Part shown: piece after piece, positions 8,275 through 17,875 of the stretch
Layout: every line of letters starts with the position of its first letter
Numbering within the stretch: position 1 is the first letter of the stretch
NCBI GenBank assembly: GCA_004195035.1
Contig: SGBD01000001.1
Span: forward strand, 813,656-877,655
Length of the DNA: 64,000 nt
Source: Candidatus Acidulodesulfobacterium ferriphilum
GTDB lineage: Bacteria > SZUA-79 > Acidulodesulfobacterales > Acidulodesulfobacteraceae
Reading direction: 5' to 3'
Notes under the pieces: model-generated
What the model was told of the DNA's origin: nothing
The model's database searches: none
The model's input: the letters and a program-made list of their open reading frames with translations, nothing else
Program-made: the position numbers and the translations under genes

Positions 8275-8772
8275 ATGGAAGCTAAGGAACATGTTATGGA
8301 TTTTTCTATATCCCCCGAAAAATATTTCGATGCCCGCTTTGACGGTCAGGAAAAACTGTTTAATTCACGGTTTGACAATCTTACCGGCTATGTGAATACC
8401 AAGTTTGACGAATTTGAGATAAGATTTTCCGAGCTTGACAGGAAAATAGATATCTTAGACAAAAAAATCGATTCAAAAGCTTCAGAGTTTAGGTTTGAGG
8501 CAAGAGCCGACGAGTTAAACAAGAAAATCGATGATAGATTCTCGGAACTTGATAAAAAAATCGATGAAAAGTTTACCTTCCTTGATAAAAAAATCGATGA
8601 AAAGTTTACCTTCCTTGACAGAAAAATAGATGTCAAGTTTACCGAGCTTGACGGGAAAATCGATGAAAAATTTACTGTACTCGATAGGAAATTTACCTGG
8701 GGCATGGGTTTAATGATGGGTTTTTTTACAATAATGTTTGCGGTAATAATCGGCATCCATTTTATAAAATAA
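8275..8772 (+). CDS. Tail-anchored 11-residue-repeat coiled-coil protein
   Basis: The 165-residue protein has no enzyme motif. Residues about 20-143 are nearly continuous 11-residue repeats of the form (L)DKKIDEKFTFL, an abcdefghijk (hendecad) pattern that predicts a long coiled coil. Residues about 145-164 form one hydrophobic helix at the very C-terminus, so the protein is probably anchored in the inner membrane with its coil in the cytoplasm. Two units, at 8548-8580 and 8581-8613, are identical 33-base tandem copies, showing recent repeat gain. Its partner and role are unknown. It stands alone between the Hyf/Ehr and nif regions with its own AAGGAG ribosome site. Confidence 0.75.
   Translation: MEAKEHVMDFSISPEKYFDARFDGQEKLFNSRFDNLTGYVNTKFDEFEIRFSELDRKIDILDKKIDSKASEFRFEARADELNKKIDDRFSELDKKIDEKFTFLDKKIDEKFTFLDRKIDVKFTELDGKIDEKFTVLDRKFTWGMGLMMGFFTIMFAVIIGIHFIK
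8548..8613 (+). repeat. Perfect 33-bp tandem repeat within the coiled-coil gene
   Basis: Two abutting 33-base units beginning CTTGATAAAAAAATCGATG are identical at every base, while neighbouring 33-base units have diverged. Each unit encodes one 11-residue hendecad, so unit gain or loss keeps the frame and changes coil length in steps. Confidence 0.9.
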
Positions 8773-8800
8773 GAAATAGTTCCGTATAAGCCGTTTTTAA

Positions 8801-9934
8801 TTAGAAACCGGCATTCATTTTATAATCGTTATAAATAGATTCAACCTCTTTATCGGTTAAGCATCTTTTTAATTTAACCGATTCTGCCTTTACGATATCG
8901 AGAATATTTTTAGCATCCTCATTATTTATTTGAAGCCCCATTTTATTTAACTTGTGCTTGATTGCCGCAGAACCGCTATGTTTTCCTGCTAAGAGTTTTC
9001 TTTCGGCCCCGACATATTCAGGCGGATAGGCCTCGTAATTTATAGGGTTTTTTAATATTCCGTCGGTGTGTATGCCCGCCTCGTGATAAAATATGTTTTT
9101 GCCGAAAATCGGCTTTGATACGGGCATCGGTCTTTTTGTTATCTTTGCTATAAGCTTTGCCAAAATTTTTGCTTTTATTAAATCGAATTTAATTTTTTTA
9201 TTTTCTATAAAATTAAAATATGCGATAACCTCTTCCAGTGCGCAATTTCCGGCTCTTTCGCCGATGCCGGAGATACTGCCGGATAAAGAACCTGCGCCGG
9301 CTTTTAAAGCCGAAACCGAATTTGCCGAAGCCATGCCGAAGTCGTTATGCGTGTGAATTTCTATTATTATGTCTTTGAATAGGGATGTTAATTTTTTTAT
9401 ATTTTCGAAGGTTTTTAACGGATTAAGCATCCCCACGGTGTCTGAATACCTGTATTTATATGCCCCCTCCTCTTTAGCAATTTTGATGATCTCGATAATC
9501 GTGTTTTCCTCGGCTCTCGAGGAGTCTTCACCGCCCACGGAATATTGCACCCCTTCTTTATTCAATATTTTTAGAATGTCTATCAGGCTAGTTTTAATAT
9601 ATTGAAAATCTTTTTTTAACTTATATTCCATATGAATTTGGGAAACCGGAATCGATATGTGAATAACTTTAAGACCGATGTCAAGCGATGAATAAATATC
9701 TTCCATCTTTGCTCTATTCCAGCCGACTATTTTTGCCTTAAGTCCTAATTCGTTTATCTCTTTAATTGCCTTTTTTTCATGGCCCCCCATTACCGGAATG
9801 CCCGCTTCTATCTCGTCCGCGCCTGTTTCATCCAGCATTTTGGCAATTAATATCTTTTCGGAAGCCGAAAACACGATTCCCGCGGTTTGCTCGCCGTCTC
9901 TTAATGTCGTATCGTTGATAATGATTTTTTCCAT
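8801..9934 (-). CDS. nifV: Homocitrate synthase
   Basis: NifV condenses acetyl-CoA with 2-oxoglutarate to homocitrate, the organic ligand of FeMo-cofactor. The 377-residue protein has the DRE-TIM family start INDTTLRDGEQTAG (about 6-19), the HTHNDFGMA metal motif (about 195-203) and the GIGERAGNC loop (about 222-230), with usual NifV length. 2-isopropylmalate synthase is less likely because the LeuA regulatory domain is missing and the gene borders nifH. It is divergent from the nif operon. No Shine-Dalgarno is visible before the ATG, and a sigma-54-like site lies immediately upstream, which would give a nearly leaderless mRNA. Confidence 0.9.
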   Translation of the reverse strand: MEKIIINDTTLRDGEQTAGIVFSASEKILIAKMLDETGADEIEAGIPVMGGHEKKAIKEINELGLKAKIVGWNRAKMEDIYSSLDIGLKVIHISIPVSQIHMEYKLKKDFQYIKTSLIDILKILNKEGVQYSVGGEDSSRAEENTIIEIIKIAKEEGAYKYRYSDTVGMLNPLKTFENIKKLTSLFKDIIIEIHTHNDFGMASANSVSALKAGAGSLSGSISGIGERAGNCALEEVIAYFNFIENKKIKFDLIKAKILAKLIAKITKRPMPVSKPIFGKNIFYHEAGIHTDGILKNPINYEAYPPEYVGAERKLLAGKHSGSAAIKHKLNKMGLQINNEDAKNILDIVKAESVKLKRCLTDKEVESIYNDYKMNAGF

Positions 9935-9945
9935 ATTGAATTAAA

Positions 9946-9961
9946 AGCATATTTTATGCCA
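9946..9961 (-). promoter_or_regulatory. Candidate sigma-54 promoter for nifV
   Basis: On the minus strand the sequence reads TGGCAT, five bases, then ATGCT, one mismatch from TGGCAY-N5-TTGCW, with the -24 GG and -12 GC correctly spaced. The predicted start (+1 near 9935) would touch the nifV ATG at 9934, so either the mRNA is leaderless or the match is fortuitous. Confidence 0.4.
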
Positions 9962-10166
9962 GAAAACCTGTTAAAACTTACTAAAGTTATAAAGCGCGCT
10001 TTTACTTATATTCCATATTAAGATTGTTATAGATAATATTAAAAGTTTACATAGTTGCCATATATTTAATCAAATATGACTAAAAAATAAGCAAATTAAA
10101 TACAATAAGGAATTAAAGAGGGCGGATAAACCATTGCGATTATAAATAATCCTTAAACAAAAGTTA

Positions 10167-10182
10167 TGGCATGAAAATTGCT
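10167..10182 (+). promoter_or_regulatory. Sigma-54 (-24/-12) promoter of the nifH operon
   Basis: TGGCAT, five bases (GAAAA), TTGCT matches the sigma-54 consensus at all conserved positions. The predicted transcript start is near 10193, giving a leader of about 198 bases before nifH. No clear TGT-N10-ACA NifA site was found between here and nifV, so the enhancer-binding protein may be of another type. Confidence 0.85.
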
Positions 10183-10254
10183 CCTATTTAAATTAAATTA
10201 ATCAAAGGAGTCCATGAATTAACTTATTTTAAAATTTTAAAATTAAATAAATAA

Positions 10255-10290
10255 AAGCGCAATTGGGCGCTTGTGGCGATGACGCCATAA
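10255..10290 (+). promoter_or_regulatory. Twin hairpins in the nifH leader; likely antiterminator / ANTAR target
   Basis: Hairpin 1 pairs AAGCGC (10255-10260) with GCGCTT (10267-10272) around the hexaloop AATTGG. Hairpin 2 pairs TGGCG (10274-10278) with CGCCA (10283-10287), extendable to 10271-10290 with one GU pair. The 3' arm of hairpin 2 is also the 5' arm of the terminator that follows, so the two folds exclude each other. Twin hairpins with the second overlapping a terminator is the layout recognised by ANTAR proteins, and such a protein is encoded at 19696. The loops do not exactly fit the ANTAR loop rule (A at 1, G at 4). Confidence 0.6.
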
Positions 10291-10340
10291 TTAAAGGGAT
10301 TTGTATGCTTTATCCCTTTGGTTATGGCGTTTTTTGTTTT
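10282..10340 (+). terminator. Strong intrinsic terminator (attenuator) in the nifH leader
   Basis: ACGCCATAA (10282-10290) pairs with TTATGGCGT (10322-10330), and AAAGGGAT (10293-10300) with ATCCCTTT (10312-10319), joined by two GU pairs into a 19-pair stem with an 11-base loop. TTTTTT-G-TTTT follows. It lies between the sigma-54 promoter and the nifH ribosome site, so full-length nif mRNA requires readthrough. Confidence 0.85.
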
Positions 10341-10363
10341 TAATTTTATTACTAATTCAATAA

Positions 10364-11254
<891 letters not shown>

Positions 11255-11284
11255 TTTTAAAGAAGAGAAACAGGGTAATTATAT

Positions 11285-12220
11285 ATGAATATAACCGATT
11301 TTAAATTAAATAAGAATAAGAACCGCTCACAGCTTTCTTTTGCAGCCGGCATTGAAAAACACCCCTGCTTTAGCAAAGAAGCGTCTAAACACTTTGGCAG
11401 GGTTCATTTGCCGGTTGCAAAATCATGCAACATCTCCTGCAACTATTGCCACAGGGATTATGACTGCCCGAATGAATCAAGGCCTGGAGTAACATCGGGT
11501 TTGCTTGCGCCGGAGGATGCGGTTAAAAGAATATACGAGGTTAAAAGCCTTTTTAACGATATAAGCGTCGCCGCCGTCGCAGGTCCGGGCGACAGCTTAG
11601 CCGAGCCGGCAGGTACGATGAAAACATTTAAGCTTATTGCAGGAGAGTTTCCGGAAATTATCCTGTGCATGAGCACAAACGGTTTAAATTTGGCCGACAA
11701 CTTAGAGGAACTTAAAGATAACGGCGTTAATTTTATAACCGTAACGCTTAACGCAATAGATGTGTCTATCGCCGCAAAGATTTACAGGTATGTTAATTAT
11801 AACGGCGTATCCTATACGGAAAAGGATGCCGCAGGACTCTTATTGGAACGGCAGATAAAAGGCATAGACAGGGCGGTAAAAATGGGATTTACGATAAAAA
11901 TAAATTCGGTTCTCATACCCGGCATTAACGACTTTCATATGAAAGCGCTATCGGAAGCGGTTAAAAAATTAGGCGTGTATCTGTTTAATGTTATGCCTAT
12001 GATACCTGCCGAAAAATCTTATTTTTATAAAATTGGCGTAAAAGGCGCAAGCAGGAAAGATGTCGCCTGCATCACGGACGGGCTTGAAGGTATAAATATA
12101 ATGAGCCATTGCAGACAATGCCGGTCCGACGCCGCAGGGCTTTTAAACGAAGATTTAAGCAAAAAACTAAAGGGACAGGAGGGGGGATTAGGATGCAAAC
12201 TCAAGAAGATGCCGTGTTAG
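11285..12220 (+). CDS. nifB: FeMo-cofactor biosynthesis radical SAM protein NifB (short form)
   Basis: NifB fuses [4Fe-4S] clusters with a SAM-derived carbide to make NifB-co, the FeMo-co precursor. The radical-SAM core is seen in KSCNISCNYCHRDYDCPNESRPGV (about 45-68) with CxxxCxxC, then AGPGDSLAEP (about 99-108), STNG, and HCRQCRSDAAG (about 275-285) binding a second cluster. At 311 residues it lacks the C-terminal NifX/NafY-like domain found in many proteobacterial NifB proteins, like the compact NifB of methanogens and Clostridia. Its 3' end overlaps the methyltransferase gene by 28 bases. Confidence 0.95.
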   Translation: MNITDFKLNKNKNRSQLSFAAGIEKHPCFSKEASKHFGRVHLPVAKSCNISCNYCHRDYDCPNESRPGVTSGLLAPEDAVKRIYEVKSLFNDISVAAVAGPGDSLAEPAGTMKTFKLIAGEFPEIILCMSTNGLNLADNLEELKDNGVNFITVTLNAIDVSIAAKIYRYVNYNGVSYTEKDAAGLLLERQIKGIDRAVKMGFTIKINSVLIPGINDFHMKALSEAVKKLGVYLFNVMPMIPAEKSYFYKIGVKGASRKDVACITDGLEGINIMSHCRQCRSDAAGLLNEDLSKKLKGQEGGLGCKLKKMPC

Positions 12221-13074
12221 GATGCAAGCTCTCAAAAAGCCTTAGTTTTTCTCAGGATGAAGAGCTTTATATTGCGACAAGCGATACCAAAATAAAAATG
12301 GAAGAGGACTATGCGCCGTTCGTCGATAAAATTTTAAACAATATTCCATATATTCCATACAGCGTTCTAGATCTCGGCTGCGGTCCGGGCTATATAGCAA
12401 GGAGAATCAGCGAGGTCTTGCCGAATGCCTTTGTTTTTGGGTTGGATAAATCTATCACAATGATAAATCATGCAAATAAGGTTTTTAAAAAAATGTTGCT
12501 TGCATCTCCGTTTGCTGAAAAGGCATGCTTTTCAAAACGCGCAAGCGGAGATATGCTGCGCGGAGAAACGTTACCCTCCCCTATGAGCGTAAAAATGTTG
12601 AAAATGGATTACGCCATTCATTCTGCGTATGAAATTAACGACACGGCGCTTAAAATGCTTGGGAATGAAGCGGGTTATTCAGATTGCTATAATTATAATC
12701 GCGGGCTTAAATATATGATTGCGGACAGCGCGAATCTCCCTTTCGGAAAGAATAGCTTTAATTTAATTATACTTAAAGGGACATTTAAATGCTTGGACGA
12801 TAAGCTGAATTCCCTGAAGGAAATGTTCAGGGTTCTGGCGGATAACGGCGATATTTTAATATACGAATTTAGAAAAGAAATTCCGGATGACGAATTTAGT
12901 ATGCTTACGGAGCATATGAATCCTCAAAAGGTAAAGTCTTTAAAACGCAAGTTAAATTGCTCCTTAGACATAGAAGATTATGAGAAATATTTATCAAAAG
13001 CAGGCTTAACAGGGTTTGCCGATATAAAAACAGAAGGACTAGATTTAAGAATAAGAATATCTAAGAATTGTTGA
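12193..13074 (+). CDS. Class I SAM-dependent methyltransferase embedded in the nif operon
   Basis: The chosen start, ATG 12193, lies inside the nifB 3' end and follows a GGAGGGGGG ribosome site; an upstream in-frame ATG at 12109 has none. The 293-residue protein has the SAM-binding motif VLDLGCGPGYIARRISE (about 56-72), an acidic residue after strand 2 (GLDKS), and a later MIADSANLPFGKNSFNLIILKG motif, typical of UbiE/class I enzymes. A roughly 70-residue insertion separates the second and third motifs. It is translationally coupled to nifB and precedes nif-specific ferredoxin, so a role tied to nitrogenase maturation is possible, but no substrate can be named. Confidence 0.75.
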   Translation: MQTQEDAVLGCKLSKSLSFSQDEELYIATSDTKIKMEEDYAPFVDKILNNIPYIPYSVLDLGCGPGYIARRISEVLPNAFVFGLDKSITMINHANKVFKKMLLASPFAEKACFSKRASGDMLRGETLPSPMSVKMLKMDYAIHSAYEINDTALKMLGNEAGYSDCYNYNRGLKYMIADSANLPFGKNSFNLIILKGTFKCLDDKLNSLKEMFRVLADNGDILIYEFRKEIPDDEFSMLTEHMNPQKVKSLKRKLNCSLDIEDYEKYLSKAGLTGFADIKTEGLDLRIRISKNC

Positions 13075-13093
13075 CAAAGGAGGAAAAATAGCA

Positions 13094-13390
13094 ATGAGTA
13101 TCATGGATGGATTTACCGGCAATATCGATAATTATGTCAATGCGCCGCGCCGGTCGGGCGGAAAATGGGTTCCACATTTTCTGGTAGAATTCGATAAGGA
13201 AAACTGCATATCATGCGGCAGATGTATCAAGGTTTGTCCGGGCGGGGTTTACACGTTTGAGGACGACGGGGATAAGATGATTGTTAGAATAGAAAGCATG
13301 GATGATTGTATCGGCGATATGTCATGCGAAAAGGTCTGCCCTAAAAACAAGACGATGCATCTGCATAAATTTTCGCCGCTTACAAAATGA
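13094..13390 (+). CDS. fdxB: Nif-specific ferredoxin III (2[4Fe-4S])
   Basis: This 98-residue ferredoxin carries the cluster motif CISCGRCIKVCPGG (about 36-49) and the unusual second site DDCIGDMSCEKVCPK (about 75-89), with an inserted loop between the first two cysteines. Together with the GFTGNIDNYVNA opening this is characteristic of FdxB proteins found next to nif genes. It probably supplies electrons to NifB or to cofactor assembly rather than directly to NifH. A GGAGG site lies 11 bases before the ATG. It is 19 bases after the methyltransferase and 137 bases before nifD. Confidence 0.9.
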   Translation: MSIMDGFTGNIDNYVNAPRRSGGKWVPHFLVEFDKENCISCGRCIKVCPGGVYTFEDDGDKMIVRIESMDDCIGDMSCEKVCPKNKTMHLHKFSPLTK

Positions 13391-13437
13391 CAAATAAATA
13401 ATTAAAATAAAGATCGACATATATTTTTCTGCGGGCA

Positions 13438-13497
13438 TTAAAAAGCAGTGCTTTTTAGCGGAAGAATATGTTTACCCTAAAAGTTGCGAAGCAACTT
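13438..13497 (+). other. Two small hairpins between fdxB and nifD
   Basis: AAAAAGC (13440-13446) pairs with GCTTTTT (13450-13456), and AAGTTGC (13481-13487) with GCAACTT (13491-13497), each with a three-base loop. They lie in the 137-base gap before nifD, the largest gap within the nif operon. They may act as processing or stability elements, setting nifDK levels relative to nifH. No sigma-54 site is present in this gap. Confidence 0.5.
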
Positions 13498-13527
13498 AAT
13501 TACATTATATAAATATGCGGAGGTAAA

Positions 13528-14964
13528 ATGGCTGTTAACTTTAAAGAAACCGAAGGAATAGTTGAAGATATTCTCAATGTTTATTCCGAAAAGGCAAAGA
13601 AAAACAGAAAAGAACATATCGGCATTAATAGCAAAGAGGCATGCGGGAGCTGTGTTGCAAAATCTAATGTCAAATCCCTTCCCGGCGTTATGACGCCGAG
13701 AGGCTGCGCCTACGCAGGTTCCAAGGGCGTTGTCTGGGGGCCGGTTAAAGACGTAATTAATATAAGCCACGGTCCGATAGGATGCGGCCATTACAGCTGG
13801 GGTACAAGAAGAAATTTGGCTAACGGCGAGCCCGGAGTCGAAAATTTTGTGTCTTTTCAATTTACTACGGATTTTAAGGAAAGGGATATAGTTTTTGGCG
13901 GCGATAAAAAATTGGAGCAGGCGATTAAAGAGTTGCATGAACTTTTTCCTACCGCAAAAGGCATAATTATAGATTCGGAATGCCCGATAGGTTTAATAGG
14001 CGACGATATCGAGGCTGTGGCGAAAAAAATGGAAGGTGAAATAAAGATTCCGGTAATTCCCGTAAGGTGCGAGGGTTTCAGGGGAGTAAGCCAGTCTTTG
14101 GGGCATCACATAGCAAACGATACTATAAGGGATTTTGTCGTAGGAACAGGAGAAATAGACGAAAGCAAAAAGACCCCTTATGATGTAGCGATACTCGGCG
14201 ATTATAATATAGGCGGGGATGTCTGGTCGTCGATGAAAATATTTAAAGAAATGGGTTTGAATGTAGTAGCCCACTGGTCTGGAGACGGTTCTATAGAGGA
14301 AATGAAGATAACTCACGGGGTAAATTATAATCTTCTGCATTGTTACAGGTCGATGAATTATATAGCGAGGCATTTCGAGGAAAAGTTCGGTATCCCGTGG
14401 ATTGAATATAATTTCTTCGGTCCCACTAAAATAAAAGAAAGCATCAGGAGCATAGCAAAATTATTCGATGAAAATATTCAGGAAAAATCCGAAGAGGTTA
14501 TCAAGGCATACGAACCTAAAATGCAGGAGGTTATAGATAAATACAGGCCGAGATTGGAAGGCAAAAAAGTAATGATATTAGTCGGCGGCTTGAGGCCCCG
14601 TCATATAGTCGGAGCTTATGAAGATTTAGGAATGAAGGTTGTATCCGCGGCATATGAATTTGCTCATACCGATGATTATGAAAGAACGACAAAAGAGCTG
14701 GAAGACGGGGCTATTGTTGCCGACGATATGAATGAATACGAATTTGTCGAGCTTGCAAACAGGCTTAAGCCGGATTTAGTCGCCTCCGGGATAAAAGAAA
14801 AATATGTTTTTCAGAAAATGGGAATACCTTTCAGGCAGATGCACTCATGGGATTATTCCGGACCCTATCACGGTTACGACGGCTTTGAAATATTTGCAAG
14901 AGATATGGATCTGGCGATAAACAGCCCGTCGTGGAAATTGGTTAAGCCGCGTTGGAAAAAATAA
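13528..14964 (+). CDS. nifD: Nitrogenase molybdenum-iron protein alpha chain
   Basis: NifD carries the FeMo-cofactor where N2 is reduced. The 478-residue protein retains P-cluster cysteines in [14 protein letters not shown] and [12 protein letters not shown], and later [12 protein letters not shown]. The cofactor pocket is present: [17 protein letters not shown] with the Gln and His equivalent to Gln191/His195, the FeMo-co cysteine in [11 protein letters not shown], and the homocitrate-side histidine in [16 protein letters not shown]. Length and these residues fit a molybdenum enzyme and not a VnfD/AnfD type. A GGAGG site precedes the ATG. nifK follows after 73 bases. Confidence 0.97.
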   Translation: MAVNFKETEGIVEDILNVYSEKAKKNRKEHIGINSKEACGSCVAKSNVKSLPGVMTPRGCAYAGSKGVVWGPVKDVINISHGPIGCGHYSWGTRRNLANGEPGVENFVSFQFTTDFKERDIVFGGDKKLEQAIKELHELFPTAKGIIIDSECPIGLIGDDIEAVAKKMEGEIKIPVIPVRCEGFRGVSQSLGHHIANDTIRDFVVGTGEIDESKKTPYDVAILGDYNIGGDVWSSMKIFKEMGLNVVAHWSGDGSIEEMKITHGVNYNLLHCYRSMNYIARHFEEKFGIPWIEYNFFGPTKIKESIRSIAKLFDENIQEKSEEVIKAYEPKMQEVIDKYRPRLEGKKVMILVGGLRPRHIVGAYEDLGMKVVSAAYEFAHTDDYERTTKELEDGAIVADDMNEYEFVELANRLKPDLVASGIKEKYVFQKMGIPFRQMHSWDYSGPYHGYDGFEIFARDMDLAINSPSWKLVKPRWKK

Positions 14965-15037
14965 AAGAAATAAATACTTGAGAGGAGCAGGTAAAAGTAT
15001 TTAGTTAAATTAATAAAATTATACGGGAGGTTTGATT

Positions 15038-16459
15038 GTGGAAAAAGAAGAGGTTAAAAAGATAAAAGATTGGATGAATACCGAAGAGTATAAAGAAAAA
15101 AACTTTAATAGAAAGGCTATAGTAATAAATCCGGAAAGAGCCTGTCAGCCGCTCGGCGCAGTGTTATGCGCGGCAGGTTTTGAAAATACGATGCCGTTTG
15201 TCCACGGTTCCCATGGATGCGTTGCATATTATAGAAATAACTTATCCCGTCATTTCAGGGAGCCGATTGCAGGGGTTTGCACATCTTTAACGGAGGACGG
15301 GGCGGTTTTCGGAGGACAGGCGAACGGGTTCGAGGGGTTTAGAAACGCCTCGGCTTTATATAAGCCGGAGATGTTTGCGATATCTACCACCTGTATGTCC
15401 GAGATTATCGGCGACGATCTTGGTTCGATAGTGGGCGGCGCCAGAGAAAAGGGGTATCTGGCTGAAGATATAGCGGCGCCGTACGCAAATACGCCGAGTT
15501 TTGTAGGCTCCCATCTCGAAGGTTACGATAGTATGCTTAATGCAATAATAGAAACGCTCGGTAAAAAATCGGATGCAAATAAACAGGACACGATAAACAT
15601 AATTCCGGGTTTTGACACGACTATCGGCAATATTAACGAGATTAAGAGGATTTTAAAAATTTTCGGAATAAACTATCTTGTTCTTGCAGACTATTCGAAT
15701 ACTTTAGACAGCCCTTTAAACGGGGAGTATAAACTATACCCTGACGGCGCTACAAAGCTTGAGGATGTTAAAAATTGCGTAAACAATAAAGCTGCTATTG
15801 CCCTGCAGAAATTTTCTACAAAAAAAACGGCGGCGGCATTATCCGAAAAATTCGGACAGGATGTCAGGGTCGTCAAAAGTCCTATCGGAATAAGTTATAC
15901 CGATGAATTTTTAATGACGCTTTCCGAACTTTCCGGCAAAGAAGTTCCGAAAGAGCTTGAAGACGAAAGAGGTAAGGCAATAGACTCTATGACGGATGCA
16001 CAGCAGTATATTCACGGAAAAAAATTTGCGATATTCGGCGACCCGGATATGCTCATGGGATTAACGGGTTATCTCCTTGAAATGGGCGGAATTCCAAAAT
16101 ATGTGTTATGCTCAAACGGTACGGAGGAATTTAAAAAAGAAATCGAGGATTTGTTTGCCTCTTATTCGGAAAATCAAGGCGAGGTTTATATAGACAAGGA
16201 TTTATGGCATTTGAGGTCATTACTCATGACGGGACCCGTCGATATGCTTTTGGGACCGTCCCACGGTAAATTTGCGGCAAGGGAAGCTAATATTCCTCAT
16301 ATCAGGGTAGGCTATCCCATTTTTGACAGGGTAAATATTCACCGTTATCCGCTTTACGGGTATAGCGGGGTTATTAATCTGACCACATGGATAGTTAATA
16401 AATTTTTGGATATTTTGGATGATACCAGCGACGATGCCCATTTCGAGCTTATGAGGTAA
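15038..16459 (+). CDS. nifK: Nitrogenase molybdenum-iron protein beta chain
   Basis: NifK pairs with NifD and shares the P-cluster. Its three P-cluster cysteines are in ERACQPLGAV, GSHGCVAYYRN and STTCMSEIIGDD, followed by the serine-containing segment typical of the beta chain. The start is taken as GTG 15038, seven bases after GGGAGG (15025-15030); the in-frame TTG at 15032 is too close to that site. The resulting 473 residues lack the long N-terminal extension of Azotobacter NifK, as in many anaerobes. The closing region SHGKFAAREANIPHIRVGYPIFDR is typical. Confidence 0.96.
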   Translation: MEKEEVKKIKDWMNTEEYKEKNFNRKAIVINPERACQPLGAVLCAAGFENTMPFVHGSHGCVAYYRNNLSRHFREPIAGVCTSLTEDGAVFGGQANGFEGFRNASALYKPEMFAISTTCMSEIIGDDLGSIVGGAREKGYLAEDIAAPYANTPSFVGSHLEGYDSMLNAIIETLGKKSDANKQDTINIIPGFDTTIGNINEIKRILKIFGINYLVLADYSNTLDSPLNGEYKLYPDGATKLEDVKNCVNNKAAIALQKFSTKKTAAALSEKFGQDVRVVKSPIGISYTDEFLMTLSELSGKEVPKELEDERGKAIDSMTDAQQYIHGKKFAIFGDPDMLMGLTGYLLEMGGIPKYVLCSNGTEEFKKEIEDLFASYSENQGEVYIDKDLWHLRSLLMTGPVDMLLGPSHGKFAAREANIPHIRVGYPIFDRVNIHRYPLYGYSGVINLTTWIVNKFLDILDDTSDDAHFELMR

Positions 16460-16509
16460 ATTTGGCAATATTAACCTAACAAGATTTAAATTAAAGGAAG
16501 TGATACAAA

Positions 16510-17871
16510 ATGCACATTACAGCCAAAGAAGAATATTTTGACGAACCTGCCTGCGAGCATAACGGCGTTGCTAAGGATAAAAAAGCCTGTAAAACGGCAA
16601 CACCGGGTTCTTCAACCGGCGGATGCGCGCTTGACGGGGCATATATTGTTTTAAGCCCGATAAAAGATGCCCTGAACATAGTACATGCTCCGATAAATTG
16701 TCTTGGAAACAGTTACAATCAAAGAACATCCGAAACTACTCAAAGAGAAAACTATTATATGTACGGTTTTACGACGGCGATAAATGAAAACGACCTCATT
16801 TTCGGCTCGGAAGACAAATTAAGGCAGGGCGTAATTTATGTTTTTAACAGATTTAAACCGAAAGCGGTGTTTATTTATAACACATGCGTGCCGGCGCTAA
16901 CGGGGGAAGATATAGAAGGGGTTTCCAAGGAACTTGCGGCTAAACTTAAAATTCCCGTTGTTCCGGTTTTTTCACAGGGGTTTTCGGGAAATAAGAATCT
17001 TGGCAATAAAATTGCGGGAGATGCCCTTTTTACCCACATTATAGGGAGAAAGGAGCCTGAAATAGATTTATTATCGGATTATAACATAAATTTAATAGGC
17101 GAATATAATATCAGAGGAGAGCTTTTTTTAATAAAAAAGGCTCTAAAACAGGCCGGCATAAATGTTCTTTCAACCATAACGGGGGACTCTACGATAGAAG
17201 AAATAATGTATTCCCACAAAGCGGGGCTTAATGTCGTGGTGTGCTCCAAGGCCTTGATATATCTGGCAAGAAAAATGAAAGAAAAATACGGGCTTCCTTA
17301 TATAGAAGGGTCGTTTTTCGGCTTAACATCCACCAATAAGGCGATAATGGATATAGTAAACTCGATCGGGGATTATGAACTTACCTGCAGCGCGAAAAAA
17401 TACATCAAAATAAGGACAAGGAATACCGAAGAAAATATTTATGAGTATAAAAGATTTTTAACTGGTAAAAAGGCTCTTTTATATACCGGCGGGGTTAAAA
17501 GCTGGTCCCTGGTATCTGCCTTAAACGACTTAGGCATGAAGGTCATTGCCACGGGGGTAAAAAAATCCACCGAGGAAGACAAACTAAGAATAAAAGAAAT
17601 CGATGGAAACGGGAATATAATAATGCTCGATAACGGCAACCCCGTCAATCTTATTAAAATAGCGCGGGAAGAGCAGGTTGACATTATACTTGCAGGCGGA
17701 AGGAATCAATATACCGCAATAAAATCCCTTATACCCTTTTTAGATGTCAATCAAGAAAGGTTTAATCCTTATACATCCTATGAGGGCATGGAATTTTTGG
17801 CTAAACAGATTTATTTCGAGATCAAAAATCCTTTATTTAAATTGCTAAAGGAATCAAATATAAATTTATAA
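16510..17871 (+). CDS. nifE: FeMo-cofactor scaffold protein NifE
   Basis: NifE and NifN form the tetramer on which NifB-co matures into FeMo-co. The 453-residue protein is a NifD paralogue with CALDGAYIVLSPIKDALNIVHAPINC (start about 39), YNTCVPALTGEDIEGV and PVVPVFSQGFSGNKNLGNKIAGD. The signature VHAPINCLGNSYNQRTS, lacking the second P-cluster context of NifD, separates it from a structural alpha chain. An AAAGGAAG site lies 7 bases before ATG. nifN begins 4 bases after its stop, so the two are coupled. Confidence 0.94.
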   Translation: MHITAKEEYFDEPACEHNGVAKDKKACKTATPGSSTGGCALDGAYIVLSPIKDALNIVHAPINCLGNSYNQRTSETTQRENYYMYGFTTAINENDLIFGSEDKLRQGVIYVFNRFKPKAVFIYNTCVPALTGEDIEGVSKELAAKLKIPVVPVFSQGFSGNKNLGNKIAGDALFTHIIGRKEPEIDLLSDYNINLIGEYNIRGELFLIKKALKQAGINVLSTITGDSTIEEIMYSHKAGLNVVVCSKALIYLARKMKEKYGLPYIEGSFFGLTSTNKAIMDIVNSIGDYELTCSAKKYIKIRTRNTEENIYEYKRFLTGKKALLYTGGVKSWSLVSALNDLGMKVIATGVKKSTEEDKLRIKEIDGNGNIIMLDNGNPVNLIKIAREEQVDIILAGGRNQYTAIKSLIPFLDVNQERFNPYTSYEGMEFLAKQIYFEIKNPLFKLLKESNINL

Positions 17872-17875
17872 TTCT

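Noticed and set aside
8388-8756. Minus-strand 122-residue frame opposite the coiled-coil gene
   Set aside because: Its Ser/Phe/Leu-rich repeats are the mirror of the plus-strand repeat codons; no ribosome site or family motif.
10214-10222. Tiny start-stop reading frame (Met-Asn-stop) after AAAGGAG in the nifH leader
   Set aside because: Two codons are too short to support as a gene. It might be a leader-translation signal, but nothing beyond the SD-ATG spacing supports this.
13438-13497. Hairpins before nifD as a second ANTAR target
   Set aside because: Loops are three bases, not six, and no terminator overlaps the second stem.
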